Source of the DNA: Saxidomus purpurata
Lineage: Eukaryota; Mollusca; Bivalvia; Venerida; Veneridae
Length of the DNA: 64,000 bases
Direction of reading: 5' to 3'
NCBI GenBank assembly: GCA_022818135.1
Contig: JAFMSR010000001.1
Coordinates: 39,652,358-39,716,357 of the forward strand
Part shown: in pieces, positions 11,041-24,179 of the stretch
How the letters are laid out: every line of letters begins with the position of its first letter
How positions within the stretch are numbered: the stretch's first letter is position 1
The notes under the pieces: model-generated
What the model was told of the DNA's origin: nothing
Databases searched by the model: none
Seen by the model: the letters and a program-made list of their open reading frames with translations, nothing else
Made by a program: the position numbers and the translations under genes

Positions 11041-11844
11041 GAACTGATAAGGAGAATGACTGGCTGCTAAAGACAGGTGGTTGTTTATGCCAGGTTAACT
11101 GAACATCGTTAACTTATATTTCAGCATTTAATTAGTGGAACTTGTTTTGTTTACCCTGGTGTCTGCGTCCATGTTGCTATATACGTCCTAACTTTAGTTG
11201 TGAGGACATATCCATGTGCATTGTGGATAAATATGGACAGTTTCTATGAATGGCGAGAGTCACTTTTTTAAAATCACTGCAGTCAGGCTTCAATACAGTG
11301 TCAGGAGTTCAAGCCAAGCTAACAGCCATGACACTTTATGTTAGAAGGTTGGCAGTTTCTTAACAAAGAAAATGGCTTTAGTAATACAATGGGCCTTTCA
11401 AGAACTATGATTATTTCTATCATGTATAATAATTTATTTAATCTGGATTGTGAAACAATTTCTTACAACTGATACTATTCGTTCTTGAGACTCACTCAAA
11501 CAGGTGAAACTCCAAGAAAAAAGTTATTTCCCTTTATGAAATTACAAATTGCATATTTACTTTGTTTGCAAACCTAGAATTACATTTTTGTATATTGGTT
11601 GAAGTTTTCTCTCTGATTAATTGGGTCAATAAATTCTAACTTCAAGTTTATTTTTTGCATGAATTTTGACAATATCATTTCCTCTTCTCCACTAAAATAT
11701 TGCAGTTAGAGTTAATCTGCAAATTGCAGTTTCCAAATGGATACAACTGTTGGATTAAATCTTTGGACACATATTTAAAGTACATGGCTCAAGTGACATA
11801 ACTCTGACATGTGTTTGGTAAATTATGCCATGTTTTGAATTTAA

Positions 11845-13070
11845 ACTAGAGCTATCACTAAATGTGATTAATACTCCCGAAAGACTGCTTTATAAACTGA
11901 GGAAAGTCGTAGTAACAGAATACCTCGCAAAAAATAACTAAAATAGAGATATTGTTTTTGGCAATAACTCTGTAATTAGTCAAGATAGAGTAATGGTTCC
12001 TGTACACTGCACTTCCTCTCATTGTGCTGGACCATTGAATGAAGTTGTATTGCATTCCAAACAGCAGTTTTCAAGTTATGCTCTGCGACAATGAAAAGTA
12101 AAAATGGGAAATAACTCTGTAATGACTCAAGATAGAGTTATGGTTCCTGTGTACTGCACTACCTCTCAATGTACTTGACTATTGTATGAAGTTAAATTGA
12201 ATTCCAACCAGCAGTTTTCAAGTTATGCTCCGAACAAGGAAAAGTAATAAAGGGCAATAACTATGTCATGAGTCAGGAAAGAGTTATTGTCCCTGTGTAC
12301 TGCACTCTCAATGTACTTGACCATTGTATGAAGTTGTATAAAATTCCAACCAGTAGTTTTTAAGTTATGCTCCGGACAAGGAAAAGAAACAAAGGGCAAT
12401 AACTCTGTAATGAGTCAAAATGAAGTTATGGTTCCTGTGCACTGCACTTTCTCAATGTGCTTGACCATTGTATGAAGTTGTAACGAATTCCAACCAGTAG
12501 TTTTCAAGTTATGCTCCGGACAAGGAAAAGTATCAAAGGGCAATAACTCTGTAAAGAGTCAAGAACGAGTTATGGATTCTGTGCACTGCACTTTGTCTTA
12601 ATGTACTTGACCATTGTATGAAGTCAAATTGAATTCCAACTAGTAGTTTTCAAGTTATGCTCCGGACAAGGAAAAGTAACAAAAGGAAATAACTCTGTAA
12701 AGAGTCAAGAACGAGTTATGGTTCCTGTGCACTGCATTTTCTCTCAAAGTAGTTGACCATTGTATGAAATTGTATTGAATTCCAACCAGTAGTTTTCAAG
12801 TTTTACTCTGGACAAGAAAAAGTAACAAAGGGCAATAACTCTGTAAAGAGTCTAGAAAGAGTTATGGTTCCTGTGCACTGAACTTTCTCTCAATGTACTT
12901 GACCATAGTATGATGTCGTATTGAATTCCAACTAGTAGTTTTCAAGTTATGCTCCGGACAAGAAAAATGCAACAGACCGCCTGACCGACCGTTCGACTGT
13001 CCGCCCGACCGACTGACCAACCACCGAGTGAATCCTATATAACTCCAAAACTTCGTTTCGGGGGGTATAA
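11845..13070. mobile_element. Tandem-repeat element with 145 bp units
   Basis: Seven units recur at 142-147 bp spacing (GTTATGCTCC-type landmark at about 12075, 12222, 12364, 12508, 12654, 12800 and 12947), each with GGCAATAACTCTGTAA and TGTGCACTGCACTTT. The left end has a small perfect hairpin (ATCAC-TAAAT-GTGAT, 11854-11868) followed by ATACTCCCGAAA. The right end is TTTCGGGGGGTAT, an imperfect inverse of it. A CGACC/GACCGACC-rich stretch (about 12974-13022) precedes the right end. The order (hairpin, inverted end, array, CCG-rich microsatellite) resembles the elements at 3138, 28861 and 33704. No protein is encoded. Confidence 0.75.
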
Positions 13071-13829
13071 ATATTTTAAGTTAATTAAACCAATTCACAG
13101 CATCAGGTCAATAACAACTGCAATAATTTTGACAAATGTCATTTTTTCTGTAAAATCCAGGTGAAAAGAAATTGAAGCTTCAAATAATTCATGACATTTT
13201 GACAGAATTATGTCCCTTTTGACTTACAAATAAGTAAAATCATGGATTCAAATTGATTGAAGCGCAATAAAGCTTCATTACATTTTAATATGATGTAGTT
13301 ACAATATGTTACAATATTACTCTGTTTTTTCCATCTATCGTTTGCATACATGCATTACTTCTGCATAAATGATACAAATTAATATTTTTCATAACTGTTC
13401 CTGATATTGCACTGTGAATAATTGATGAAACATTCATTTATTTTGATATGAAAAGCACTCATTTCACTGCATTTCACATAAGTAAAAATCAACCAAGATA
13501 TAAAACCATTGCACTGCATTTCACATAAGTCAAAGAAAACAAAGATATAAAACCTTCAGAAAATGTGAAAATGAACAATGAAATATATGAAGACTGTAAA
13601 ATTTGTTAATCATACATTATATATGCTTGATGTGTATAAGATTTGAAGTAGCTACTTATGCTTTAATGCTAAATTAAATGTAAAAGTGTTTTGTTGTGGC
13701 CAAAGTTGTGAAATAGCCCCCAGACAGAAATCAGATCTGCTGACAGTCTTTCAGCATTTAGTAGCCTGCTCTAGTAATACAGATCTCTTCATTGGTTGTT
13801 GATGATCCCAGTTGGACAACAACAATCAA
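13071..13829. other. No gene seen; 3' flank of the Mab-21-like gene
   Basis: AT-rich. A 20-25 bp direct duplication containing TGCACTGCATTTCACATAAGT occurs near 13466 and 13511 (20 bp or more apart in otherwise unique DNA). Nothing else stands out. Confidence 0.4.
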
Positions 13830-16012
13830 TTATGAGCGTTTTCTATCGTAGATAACTTCACATTTAGCAGGAGCGATCAGGCTTGCCAGGAGCATGCAGA
13901 TATGAATTCTTGCAACGTTGTTCGTTTTCCTGACATGAAGTGAATTACTGTAACACCATAATGCAACATTCAGTCTGTTTTCTTGCTCCATACACTGTCC
14001 TAATAGATTCCAGGCTGTTTCACGGTGTCCAAAACCTTGTTCGCACACAGTTACAAAGAGCAGATTATGCAATGCTTGTCTTTGGTCTTGTACTCTAAAG
14101 ATTTCTATAGGTCTTGTACTGGAGGAAATATAGATATGGACTGGAATCTACTACAGCCAAATACATCCAGGCATCAGCGTTCTTTCTATGTAACAGTTCC
14201 TCACCAGTAGATCGGAACAGTTCGTACTGAAGTTCTTTGGGAATACAGTTTATTTCTGAGGGCAGAAATCTGACACAAAAGGCTGTAAAATACCTTAAAC
14301 CTTCTTCATTGAATTGAGTTGAAATTCCAACAAAACCTAGTTTAGTGGCTGGTATGTGCAAATAACATTTGCATACTGGTTGAACAGCTTGCATCTTGTA
14401 CTGCATTTCAACATCTTTGTTGTACAGTTTTTTCGTGTCTTTCAAAACGGATGCTGCACTTTCCATGTCTCCTGTGCAATAAAACACAGAAGCCAATTTC
14501 AGCCTGCTGGATGAGACATCTGAGTTTATTCCTGAACACAACCATATTAGTGCTTGAGGACATACAGGGTTGTTTTGTTGTATATTATAGGATGCAATAA
14601 AAGATCCCAATGAAGACAAGAAAAGAGGTGCCAGAACTCTACATGCTTTCTGTTCAAACAGGGTTCCTTCTGTGTGATACTTGACTAATTGAGCAATCTT
14701 CTGCCGCAGCTGAAGGATCTGTTTTTCTACACTTTCTTGTTTTAATAGTATCAGGTTAATGGTATAATTTTGACTAGTAGTGTAAATTGTATTGCATATC
14801 CTACATAATTCAGAGCTCAAAAATGCGTGAAGATTTTCAAACCCAAATATGGCATTGTAATGTGCATCATGTAAAATACCAAACTTTATTTTCAGTCTTT
14901 GACAAAGTTTACCAATCTGAATCTCAAGTAGAGAACCAGCAGTATTTTGTATTAATTTCGACATTTGTTTAAACAACCAGGGCTTGTTTTCAGTTTTAAT
15001 TTTACCAGCCATCAAATTGTTGTCAGGAATAATGAAATGAGGACAGTTGCCACATAATAAACATTCATTTAGAGTACACAGACAGTATATTAGACAAAGT
15101 AAAATACTACTTTCTCTCCAATGATGCGAACCTGTTCTCTCAACACAGTGTAATAAAACTGTTTTTCACATATAGCTTGAAATGTGCTTTTGTCCATAAA
15201 GATTTATGAATGTTTTGAGTACTGTATCATCTTTAACAGAATATAACACCTGATCTGAGTAATATTCAAATCAAACATTAAGTATCTTTCAGGTAGGCAG
15301 GTAGAAATTCTCCACTGGATGTCTTTGTTTTCACTTATACAACTACCTGTTGGAACAACATGGCAATCTAAGGTTGCTGCATATTGTTTCATTTCTGTAG
15401 TAGGCCACCTAGAATGTACCTGCTCTAACCAGGGTCTGGCTGGCTGTGGCCAGGATTGAAAAGGGAATGAAAAGACCCCATCCTCATCAAGCAAACCTTG
15501 TTTGCCTTTGTATGCTAATGATGGTCCTTGTCGTTGCAGACCTCCTTCCATGATATCTGAATCAATCATTGTGTTTTTCATCAATACTCTTCCGTGCTTG
15601 TCCTTAACAAAGTCGTTGTCACTTTCCTCAGTCTCAGGAAATGGAACATCTGGCCATACTGCTTGCAGGTAACAATAGCCAGGTGGCGTTGATTCATCAC
15701 AAATCATCATCAGGTTGATCTTACCGGGGTCCCACTCAGCAAAGTCCTGTATCACACTATACCTGTTATCAGAGAAGAGTGTATCTAAGTCAGATTCAAG
15801 TCCTTCTGCAGAAGTGCCTTCAGACTGACTTCCTAAATGGTAAATAGAACAATGATCGTCTACCACTAATCTATAGCCGAATGTCCGTATAGACTCCTGT
15901 AGTAAGTGTCCTCTCCTTTTTTCAGCACCATTCTTTCATTCACACCAATGTCATCAAGGACTTCAGACAGTCGCAGTGAGACACTGCGATACCAATCAGG
16001 AGTGTGAAACAT
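13830..16012 (-). pseudogene. Mab-21 domain (cGAS-like receptor type) gene, disrupted
   Basis: Starting at the ATG at 16012, frames join into a Mab-21/cGAS-like protein: MFHTPDWYRSVSLRLSEVL, then the nucleotidyltransferase motif GSQSEGT and SDLD (two metal-binding acidic residues, about 15770-15840), then CYLQAVWPD, SLAYKG, WPQPARPWLEQV, CHVVPTGSC, DIQWRIS and CYILLKMI. A helical C-terminal region ends with GHRETAWNLLGQCMEQEN and VARIHICMLLASL. Lesions are a frameshift at a T6/A6 run at 15917-15922, another near 15200-15225, an in-frame TGA at 15166-15168 (ISSYM-stop-KTVLL), and a frameshift near 14098-14110. It has no introns. In the living family such proteins bind nucleic acid and make cyclic nucleotides or act in related sensing, and bivalves have many. 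With four lesions this copy is probably a pseudogene, although homopolymer sequencing errors could explain some of the frameshifts. Confidence 0.85.
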
Positions 16013-19000
16013 TTTGAAACATTACGGAAAAAATATTGTACATCTTTCATTGCAAACTGTTATACATGTTATGAAGTAAATGGCCTCTTTTGATTGTACA
16101 TGTTTTTGTGTATTATATATGGTATACTATTATAAGTTTGGATTACTGACAGCTAATGATTGAGACCTTGACATTTGAGGTCGTGAAAATTTCACATATA
16201 AGCAACATTTTATGACAAATTTTACTTTTTGTATATTCTGTAAGAGATTTATTTAATGAACAAAAAGACCCATTACATAGAGTTAGATCCCTATCAGAAA
16301 TTTACATTTTATTGACTTTAATAAAATGTTGTAATAAATCCCCTTTATTATGAAATCTTTTTAAAGGTCCAATACTAACGAAAGCAAAAATTCAAATATA
16401 CTTTAAAAAACACAAAAATAAGTTATTTTTAATATAAAATGAAAGTTGGTATGTAGAAATTCTAATTAAACCACAGTACATGTACAATTATTTTTCTATG
16501 TATTATGAAGAAAGTTAAAAAGACCTGGGTAGTCATTTTGTCGAATCACTGAGATTTCAACATAATAGACATACTTTTCTTCGTGTTCCAAACACTTTCT
16601 GTAAAGTTTAAACTGACAATCTTTATTATTCAGTGTCTTGCATAAGGTAATGTACTTGCCATTGAAATAACTGTCAATTAATTTTCGGTTAGTAGTTGAC
16701 CTTTAAACGTTGAGTATTTCTTTTTCATTTCAATATAATTTCTATTTATACATTTGAATTTGATAGAAATACAAATATTTAAACATTCTGAACCAAAATG
16801 CAGGTTTTAAAACTACGTGCAGCTTCTGAATTCATTTATTTCCAATCTTTCTTGGGTGCGCACCTAAGATAGGTAAAGGGGGTAATAATATTTTTCAAAC
16901 TTGCATTTCTAGTGAATTCCATCTAAATATATAATTTTAATGCAAATATTTCAAAAATATAATACAAAAGGCCATATATTTATATATATTTCCTTAGGCA
17001 AAGTATGTGTATCAAATATTTACTAATGATAAAATAACTCTATCTTGGTTGGGCAACCAGGATGGGGAAATCAAATTTTAAAAATACATCCAGTGAAAAT
17101 CTTACGTGAATTTAGCGCTAAGTGAACATAAACGAGTGTAAATGATAAGATGTTCAAGTTTGAAACAAATATGTTACATGGCCAAAACCTGATTATCCAC
17201 ATTTAACATTATATAGTTAGATAGTAGACTATCAGCATTTGTGTTGCCATTGACTTTTAATACATGCTTTTTAACATATTTCTCTGAGATCCTTGCAGGC
17301 TTAAGCAAATTGTCTTTAGGTCAGTTCACGTACATTGTAGATACTGCTTGTATTAGGATAACAAATTTGTTATGATAAATTAACTCCTCAAAATGTTTGT
17401 GTTTTTGACATACAGGATCAAAGAATACATTATAAAGTATTTGAATATTCTTGAATACAAAATTTATTTTTCTATTCCATAATTGGTAGATCTCTAATCA
17501 ACCAGCTGAAAATTATTTTTTGATCAACCTTGTGAAATTTGAAAGATTTTTTTTACATTTTATTTACTTTAGCAGTAGAATCAGCATGGGCAGATACATT
17601 AAGATGTAAATATTGATTTCTTTGAATAAGTTATACATGTACATTTATTATTAAATAATAAAAAGGTCTGTAAAGTGTAACATAAAGGTAATAAAAAAGA
17701 TACTGTAACCTGGGTATTCAAATGATGATATAATAAGTCTTTGATATTTTTCTACTACATCTGATATTCCATATGTTTATTAGTTTTTGTATACATGTTG
17801 AAAGAACAACCTAGACAAGATTAGTAACACTAATTATTTATATTATGGTGCTAATCAATAGCAGTATCTTGGATGACCCACGTGACTTTTGGGTAAAGGC
17901 GACGACCCAAAATATCAACAAATCTCCTCCATTCAGGTAGGTTTTTTAACGATAATTTTCTTAATACTTGGATAATTTTTGTAATTTTTTCAGCATAAAC
18001 CCCGCCATGAAGAGTGCTTTCCTCGGTTATATAGTACTGCCTGTAAAATATTAAACTTTTCCTGTAAATCCTGACCAACTGAATTCTCGGATTGTGAAAT
18101 TAAGGGAAAAGTACACGGGTCCTGACAAAAATGTTGCTTAAATGGGTATTTCCGTAGATTACCTCTATGATAATCATATTTTAAACAAGATTTATGAATT
18201 TCTGATGTTTCAGAGGGTATTCTTTTATTACTAGTAATTCTTTACAGAGTAAACCTGATAACGTACACGTGCATTTCAGATTGGATAAAGTACACGGGCG
18301 TTCTGCAGTTCAACTTCTTGTTATTTCAGTTACGATGTTAAAACTCATCATATGAAATAAATAAACTGTCAAAATATAAAACAATGATGTTTTCAATATG
18401 GATGTAACACCTACCGGTGCAGCAAAAATTTTACAGCATAATTTCGCGCTAAATACGGTACACCATCTGTAGAACTCTTAGTTCATATGGCGCGAGGATT
18501 CAGTATTTCTTTAATTTTTCCACAAAGAAGTAGATCTATATGTAAAAAATAAACTGATTTGTGTAATGCCTGAAAAAAGAGTTTCACTGTTCCATTTACA
18601 AAAAAATATTCTCTGCTTACATAACCATTTTTGTTACCGGTGCTTGATTAAAACGACCCGATTTTGGGAAAATTAACGACGCAAACAATACAAAATGTGT
18701 AAATTACAAATGGGCACAGGAGAGCGTTCTAAACTTCACAATTAAATAGCTACATACCGACAGATATATGATGTACCCAGTGAATGGATTGACGAAAGAT
18801 GAAGTTAACTCGTCGGAAAGGATCAGGTGATATTGGTTTGAATAGTGTATACAGGCAGTAGTTCTGGTTGCGTTACTAAATGATTTCTGTACGATTTTAT
18901 AATTTTTGTTGTATGTTGTTACACAAGCATTTTAGTAAATCTAAGAATCATTAAAATTGGCATGTTTATCTGTATGAGTGTGTGATATGATTGGTTAAAA

Positions 19001-19359
19001 GTATGAAGAAGGCGTGAATGAATGTGAGGAGGTTTTGGGAAAAGGTGGAAGAAACGAGAGGGAGAGATGGAGAAAGGGCAGTCAATGTTTAGGTTTTACG
19101 AAATTCATTTTTACGCAGTTAATGTTTAGGTTTATAAAGGAAGGTTCAGTTTATATTTTGGTTAAGAAAGAAATTAAAAACTTTTGTTAGGAACTTAAAT
19201 TAGTGGACATAAATGTTGTTTAAAGAAATAGATTATCTAAAAAACAGAAATTTGACTTATGTTATATCTATAATAGCTAAATTCCCAGTGAGATACGGAA
19301 CCCGGTTTAAATACTATGCTTATGGGATCTAAAGAATTACAGTTTTAATTTGTCTTTTT
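16013..19359. other. Long AT-rich stretch, no gene recognised
   Basis: No convincing exon is seen in more than 3 kb. The minus-strand open frame 17851-18078 (75 codons, including PEWRRFVDILGRRLYPK) has a protein-like look but no recognised family and no splice context I trust. A TATATATTTATATAT-rich patch lies near 16970-17000. Confidence 0.45.
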
Positions 19360-19800
19360 AGGCTTATCTGAGCCAAAGGCTCTGGATGAGCTATTAATAT
19401 TGGTGGATGGTCAGGCGTCCAGCAGCAACAAGTTCACTTAGAGAAACTACATGTCCAATTTATTGCTCTGTAGCATCCTTGCATTGTCTTCATTCAAAAG
19501 ACAGAAATTGTTCTCGTCCAGTGCACATGGGGCCGCTGTTATTTATATTAGGAAACCCTTTAATACATGGAATGTCACCATATTTGCTCTGTAGCATCCT
19601 TGTATTGCCCCCTTTCAAAACAATCAGAAAACTGTTTCGGTCCAGTGTTAACATAGATCTAGACCGCCATTATTAAAAATTGAAATCTTTTAAATGGCTT
19701 CATTAGATTACTTCACGATACTTTAGCGTACTTCTGTACTTACATGGTAACGACACTAAGTCCTGGTGACATTAGTTCCAGCTGCCGACTACATGAAATA
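19360..19800. repeat. Dispersed repeat beginning 'TTATCTGAGCCAAAGGCTC'
   Basis: The segment opens with a short hairpin (GAGCCAAAGGCTC at about 19369-19381), followed by GATGAGCTATTAAT. Two diverged subunits then share 'GCTCTGTAGCATCCTTG' and 'GTCCAGTG' (about 19460-19520 and 19580-19640). This start resembles other hairpin-headed repeats in the window. No coding capacity is seen. The plus-strand frame 19407-19676 lies inside it and is probably chance. Confidence 0.5.
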
Positions 19801-20339
19801 CAACTTGCACAGATGAGGAAATAGGCCCAACTTGGCCCTCTTGTAATTATTCATTTGATATATGTCATTTTTATGATATTTTATTGACTGTGACATACAC
19901 ATGCAGATATGAAAAAACAGTGGAAACAAGATTATGTAAAATAAAATGAATTATACATTAATTAAAACTGATAATTACCTTATGTTATCTGACAAAGGAA
20001 TTGACTCGAAGTAAAGAAGTCCTCTTTCCTATGTAATTTCTTCCTCCTTTGTTGTATTTGTTTTCTTAACAATAACTCATTTTTAAAGAATTTTCGCCGT
20101 TGTAGACTGAAAAAAGTATTACTTCTATTATACAGAGTACCATACTTTGAGACATTTTGAACATGATCAATACATTTGTCGACTGTAATTAATAGTAAAA
20201 AAGTGAAACTCCCAAATATACCTTTGTTCAAAATTAACTTTCTGATAAAGTTATACAGTAATCTCTTCAGGCTTTCTTTGGTTTCTTCTTTATACTACAA
20301 GATCAATCAAGATTGCTTTCAAATGAGAAAAGAAAGTTT

Positions 20340-20740
20340 TTGTCATGTTATCTAAAAGATTGCATTTATCAATAACTATTGGCAGTTGTATTTTGAGATA
20401 ACACATGGATTAAGATTTTTATTTTAACATTTAAATGACGAAAGGAAAAATTACCACTTTATCAAACTTAGCCAAAGTGATCCCTGAATGTGATCGACTT
20501 TCATGAAGTTCAGATATAGGCTATATCAATAAACATGAACTTCATGAAACCAAACTTTGATTTTGCAACTTGTGTGAAAACAGATCAACCCGTGCTTTAC
20601 TAAACAACATTATAAATACAGTCAGACCTGTGGAAAGACCACCTCTAAATAAAGAACATTCTCTAAAGAAGAAGGTCAAGTTGCTCTAAGTCGCTTATCT
20701 GAGCAAGCTATTTATAAGAGTCAGCTTTATACTGTTTTAT
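20340..20740 (+). repeat. Segmental duplicate, copy A
   Basis: This matches 22930-23260 in order: AAGATTTTTATTTTAACATTTAA, GACTTTCATGAAGT, CAGATCAAC-C-TGCTTTACTAA, AAATACAGTCAGACCTGTG. After that, AAGAAGAAGGTCAAGTTGC (about 20668) also matches 23493-23560. No coding frame is shared by both copies. Confidence 0.75.
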
Positions 20741-21909
20741 GTAGTAAAGTTGAGGCTATATAGAAATCGTCTTACACAAAGTCAAGTAGATTTTATTACT
20801 TGTGCTACTCTGCTGAAGCCTACTCAACATGTTCATTGACACAAGATTAATCACAAGGACAAATTATATAAATGTATTTTACATTTTTATAGAGTTATTG
20901 CCCTTTTTTATTTAGCAAGTTTTCAATTGTAATGCTACTTTCCCTTTACTGTACTGGTACACGAAACAGGAAGTGCATATGGTGAGCTTTTGGGTCACTT
21001 GATGTTTAGAACAGTGTCCAGCATTAACGATCAGTTTGTGGACACTAGCATCCACAATCAGCAATCTGATATCACTTGCACACACTGTAAATGGTTATAA
21101 GATCTGAGTTTGATTTTTGGTCAAATGAGATCATTAAATAAATGTTATAGCCCTTCATTTGTGTGACAAATACTATATTTACCATATACTCATATATACA
21201 ATATTAATACGCTAGCCTAATGCTTAAGCAAGAGTGAGTAGTATCACTGTTGATGTTTGGCAGTCAAGCTGAAATGAGTTACTATAAACTGCATCAAGTT
21301 ATATAAGCAATAGTGTCCAATATCCATTTGAGTCAGCCCTAAGCCACCCTTCAATGTTGTCGAGAAATATTCTTTCCCGTTGCTCCTCATAACCAATATA
21401 ATCCACATGTAATAACATACTAAGGAATGGTTCATTTGCATATATGTATCAAGTAAAAATAAACATTAACACAAATGTAAGGTGTAAAATGTCATTTATT
21501 TTTAAATGACTGTTACATTTTAGTAAGCTGTACAGGTGAAATGTAATAAAAGTAAACAAATCTGAATAAATGGAGTTTAACAAAATTGGTAAATTAGTCC
21601 AAATCCTGGATCTAATTTTCTTAAATTTAATATGAGCTATCTTGAAAGTTATGACTATTTAAACCCTTTTCACTCTTGCAGGAGTCACTATGTTGGTGAC
21701 ACTTGATGTTCAAAATAATGAAATTTTTGCCTAAAATCGTATAATCAAACTAATGACTCAAGCAAATCTGGCATTCTGGATCACACTACCGGGGTATACT
21801 AATAACCCTATTATATTCTCTTCTGCTCAATGTCTTCTTACTGCTACGCCACATTGTTTAAGCAGGTTTTTTAAAAAAAAAAAACAACTGCTCATTAGAA
21901 TGGCTATGT

Positions 21910-22930
21910 CAGGCGGGCGCGCGTCAAACATTGGTTTCCGTTCAATAACTTTAGTTAGGAGTGACTAATTGCAATGAAACTTGATGTGCAGGTAGCTTGC
22001 ACGGAGACGCAGCTTGGAATTGCATTTGGGGTCACTAGGGTCAAGGTCACTGTTTCTAAAAATAGAAAAACGGTTTACACTCAGTAACTCCTATTAGGAG
22101 TGACAAATTACAATGAAACTTGGTGTGTAGGTAGCTTGCGTATAAACGAAGCTTGGAATTGCATTTTGGTTCACTAGGGTCAAGGTCACTGTTACTAAAA
22201 ATAGAAAAATGGTTTCCGCTAAATAACTCAAGTCATGAGTGACCAACTACAATGAAACTTGGTCTGAAGGAAGCTTGTGTAGAAAGGAAGCTTTGGGTTG
22301 CATTTGGGGTCACTAGGGTCAAGGTCACTGTTACTAAAAATAGAAAAATGGTTTCCACTCAATAACTTAAGTAAGGAGTGACCAATTGTAATGAAACTTG
22401 GGGTGTAGGTAGCTTACGTGGAGAGGAAGCTTTGGGTCACTAGAGTCATTGTCACAAGGGTCAAGGTCACAACGATCACGGTTAAGGTCAGTGTTACTTA
22501 AAAAAGATTTTAATTTATTTTTAGTTTCCAGTTTGCTTTAAGCAAAAAAATATTTTTTGGTCAAGGTCACTAGGGTCAAGGCCACTGTTACTTAAAATAG
22601 ATATTTTTTTTAGTTTTTAAATTGTTTTTAGTAAAAAAAAAATGAGGTCAAGGTCACTAGGGTCAAGGTCAGTGTTACTTTAAATAGATTTTTTATTTTT
22701 AGTTTTAGATTATGATAAAAAAAAATGTTGGGGTCAAGGTCAATTGGGTCAAGGTCAATTTTACTAAAAATAGATCTTTTTAGTTTTGAAATTGTACCAA
22801 AAAAAAATTGGGGGTCAAGGTCACTAGGATCGCGTGGAGGTCACTGTCACTAAAAAAAGATTTTAGAAAAAAAAATTCTTCAATTTTTAAATTGTTTCAG
22901 CAAAAAAAATTCTTTGTTGAGGGGGGGAAG
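21910..22930. repeat. Array of GGTCAAGGTCAC-bearing units
   Basis: The first part (21914-22480) is about four units of 135-145 bp carrying GGTTTCC, AATAACT, 'GGAGTGAC', 'AATGAAACTTGG', 'AGGTAGCTTGCG' and 'GGTCACTAGGGTCAAGGTCA'. The second part (22480-22930) is shorter units of about 85-90 bp combining GGTCAAGGTCACTAGGGTCA with TTTTTAGTTTTAAATTG and poly-A. A GC-rich head (GGCGGGCGCGCG at 21913) marks the left edge. No protein is encoded. The poly-A runs and decreasing unit length suggest slippage within an element related to the other tandem-repeat elements. Confidence 0.85.
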
Positions 22931-23560
22931 TCAAGGTGACTGTTTTTGTCATGTTATTCAAAAGAGTTAATTGATTGATATTTATTGCAAGTCTGTACTT
23001 TGTTATGAGGCTTTGAATAAAGATTTTTATTTCAACATTTAATTGATGAAAGACAGAGTGAGCCCGATATGTGACTTTCATGAAGTACAGATATATGTAC
23101 TTAACCTGAATTTTATTAAACCAAACTCTGGTCTTGCACAGATCAACACATGCTTTACTAACTAAACAATACTATAAATACAGTCAGACCTGTGAAAAGA
23201 GCACTTCTAAATAACGAAAATTTAAGAAGAAGGTAAAGTCTCTTTTTTTCAAATGATCAGCATGGTGATTAATGTCATCAATTACAGTAAAGTTAGACCT
23301 TTAGTACTGTAGATTTTAATAGTACTGTACTACACTAAACATGCCCGTTAAACTCGCATGCAAAGTGCATGTTGCACTCCAGTAAAAGATATATTTGGGC
23401 AAGTTCCGGAACTCCATTTTGCTCCCATTTCGCTCAGTTTCCAGTGATAGCTCTAGTTTTATCACCTATGAAAATCATATTTTCATTATCTAAAGAAGAA
23501 GGCCAAGTTGCCCTTAGTAGTCGCTTAATTTCCGAGCAAGAATGATCAGCTTGGTGATAC
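22930..23560 (+). repeat. Segmental duplicate, copy B, interrupted
   Basis: Matches copy A (20340-20740) up to AATACAGTCAGACCTGTG at about 23177. It then diverges (23225-23490) and rejoins with AAAGAAGAAGGCCAAGTTGC and TCGCTTAATTTCCGAGCAAG at about 23493-23543. The unmatched 250 bp may be an insertion. The GGTCAAGGTCAC array ends exactly where this copy begins. Confidence 0.65.
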
Positions 23561-24179
23561 ATGTAAATGTCACAAGAGTTCTGCATGGAATGGAATTGTT
23601 TAAACAATTTTGGTAGTGCTTCATGCAAGGAACATTCCTGTATAGTTTTATCAATATTGGCCTAGTGGTTTCAGAGGAAATGTCATTTGAATCAAAATGT
23701 TGACGTACTACGGACGACAATCAATCAGGAAAGCTCACCCTGGCCTAGTCAAGTAAATTGGTGCACGATATACTTTGGATATATTTGTATATAAAAATAG
23801 ATTATTTTGCCAGAATACTCGTCTTAAGTAATGCTGTTTTGAAAAAGTGGTGAATAAATCTAAATTTTATAAATGGCTTGATTGGGTAATTTTACTGATA
23901 GAGTAAATGTCAAGCGTATCCAACATTATTTTCTTCAGATCTATTTTCATAGATCACAAAATAGTTAAACTTTAAAGTATTTCTAGTTCGGTGTATGGAA
24001 TCCAAACTGTAACAACTTAGCCTTGGTCCCAAGATATTCAACTGTATCATAATAAAATTAACTACTTTTTCTCAGCAAAATCATATGTTCCTCCCCTACC
24101 AAAAGTTCCCATCTGCATGGAATATCATCAAAGGTATAATTATACTGAAATGTTTGATATCATAAAATTTGACAAACCA
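23561..24179. other. No gene seen
   Basis: AT-rich. Overlapping minus-strand frames (23434-23628 and 23514-23720) have no recognisable features. Confidence 0.4.
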
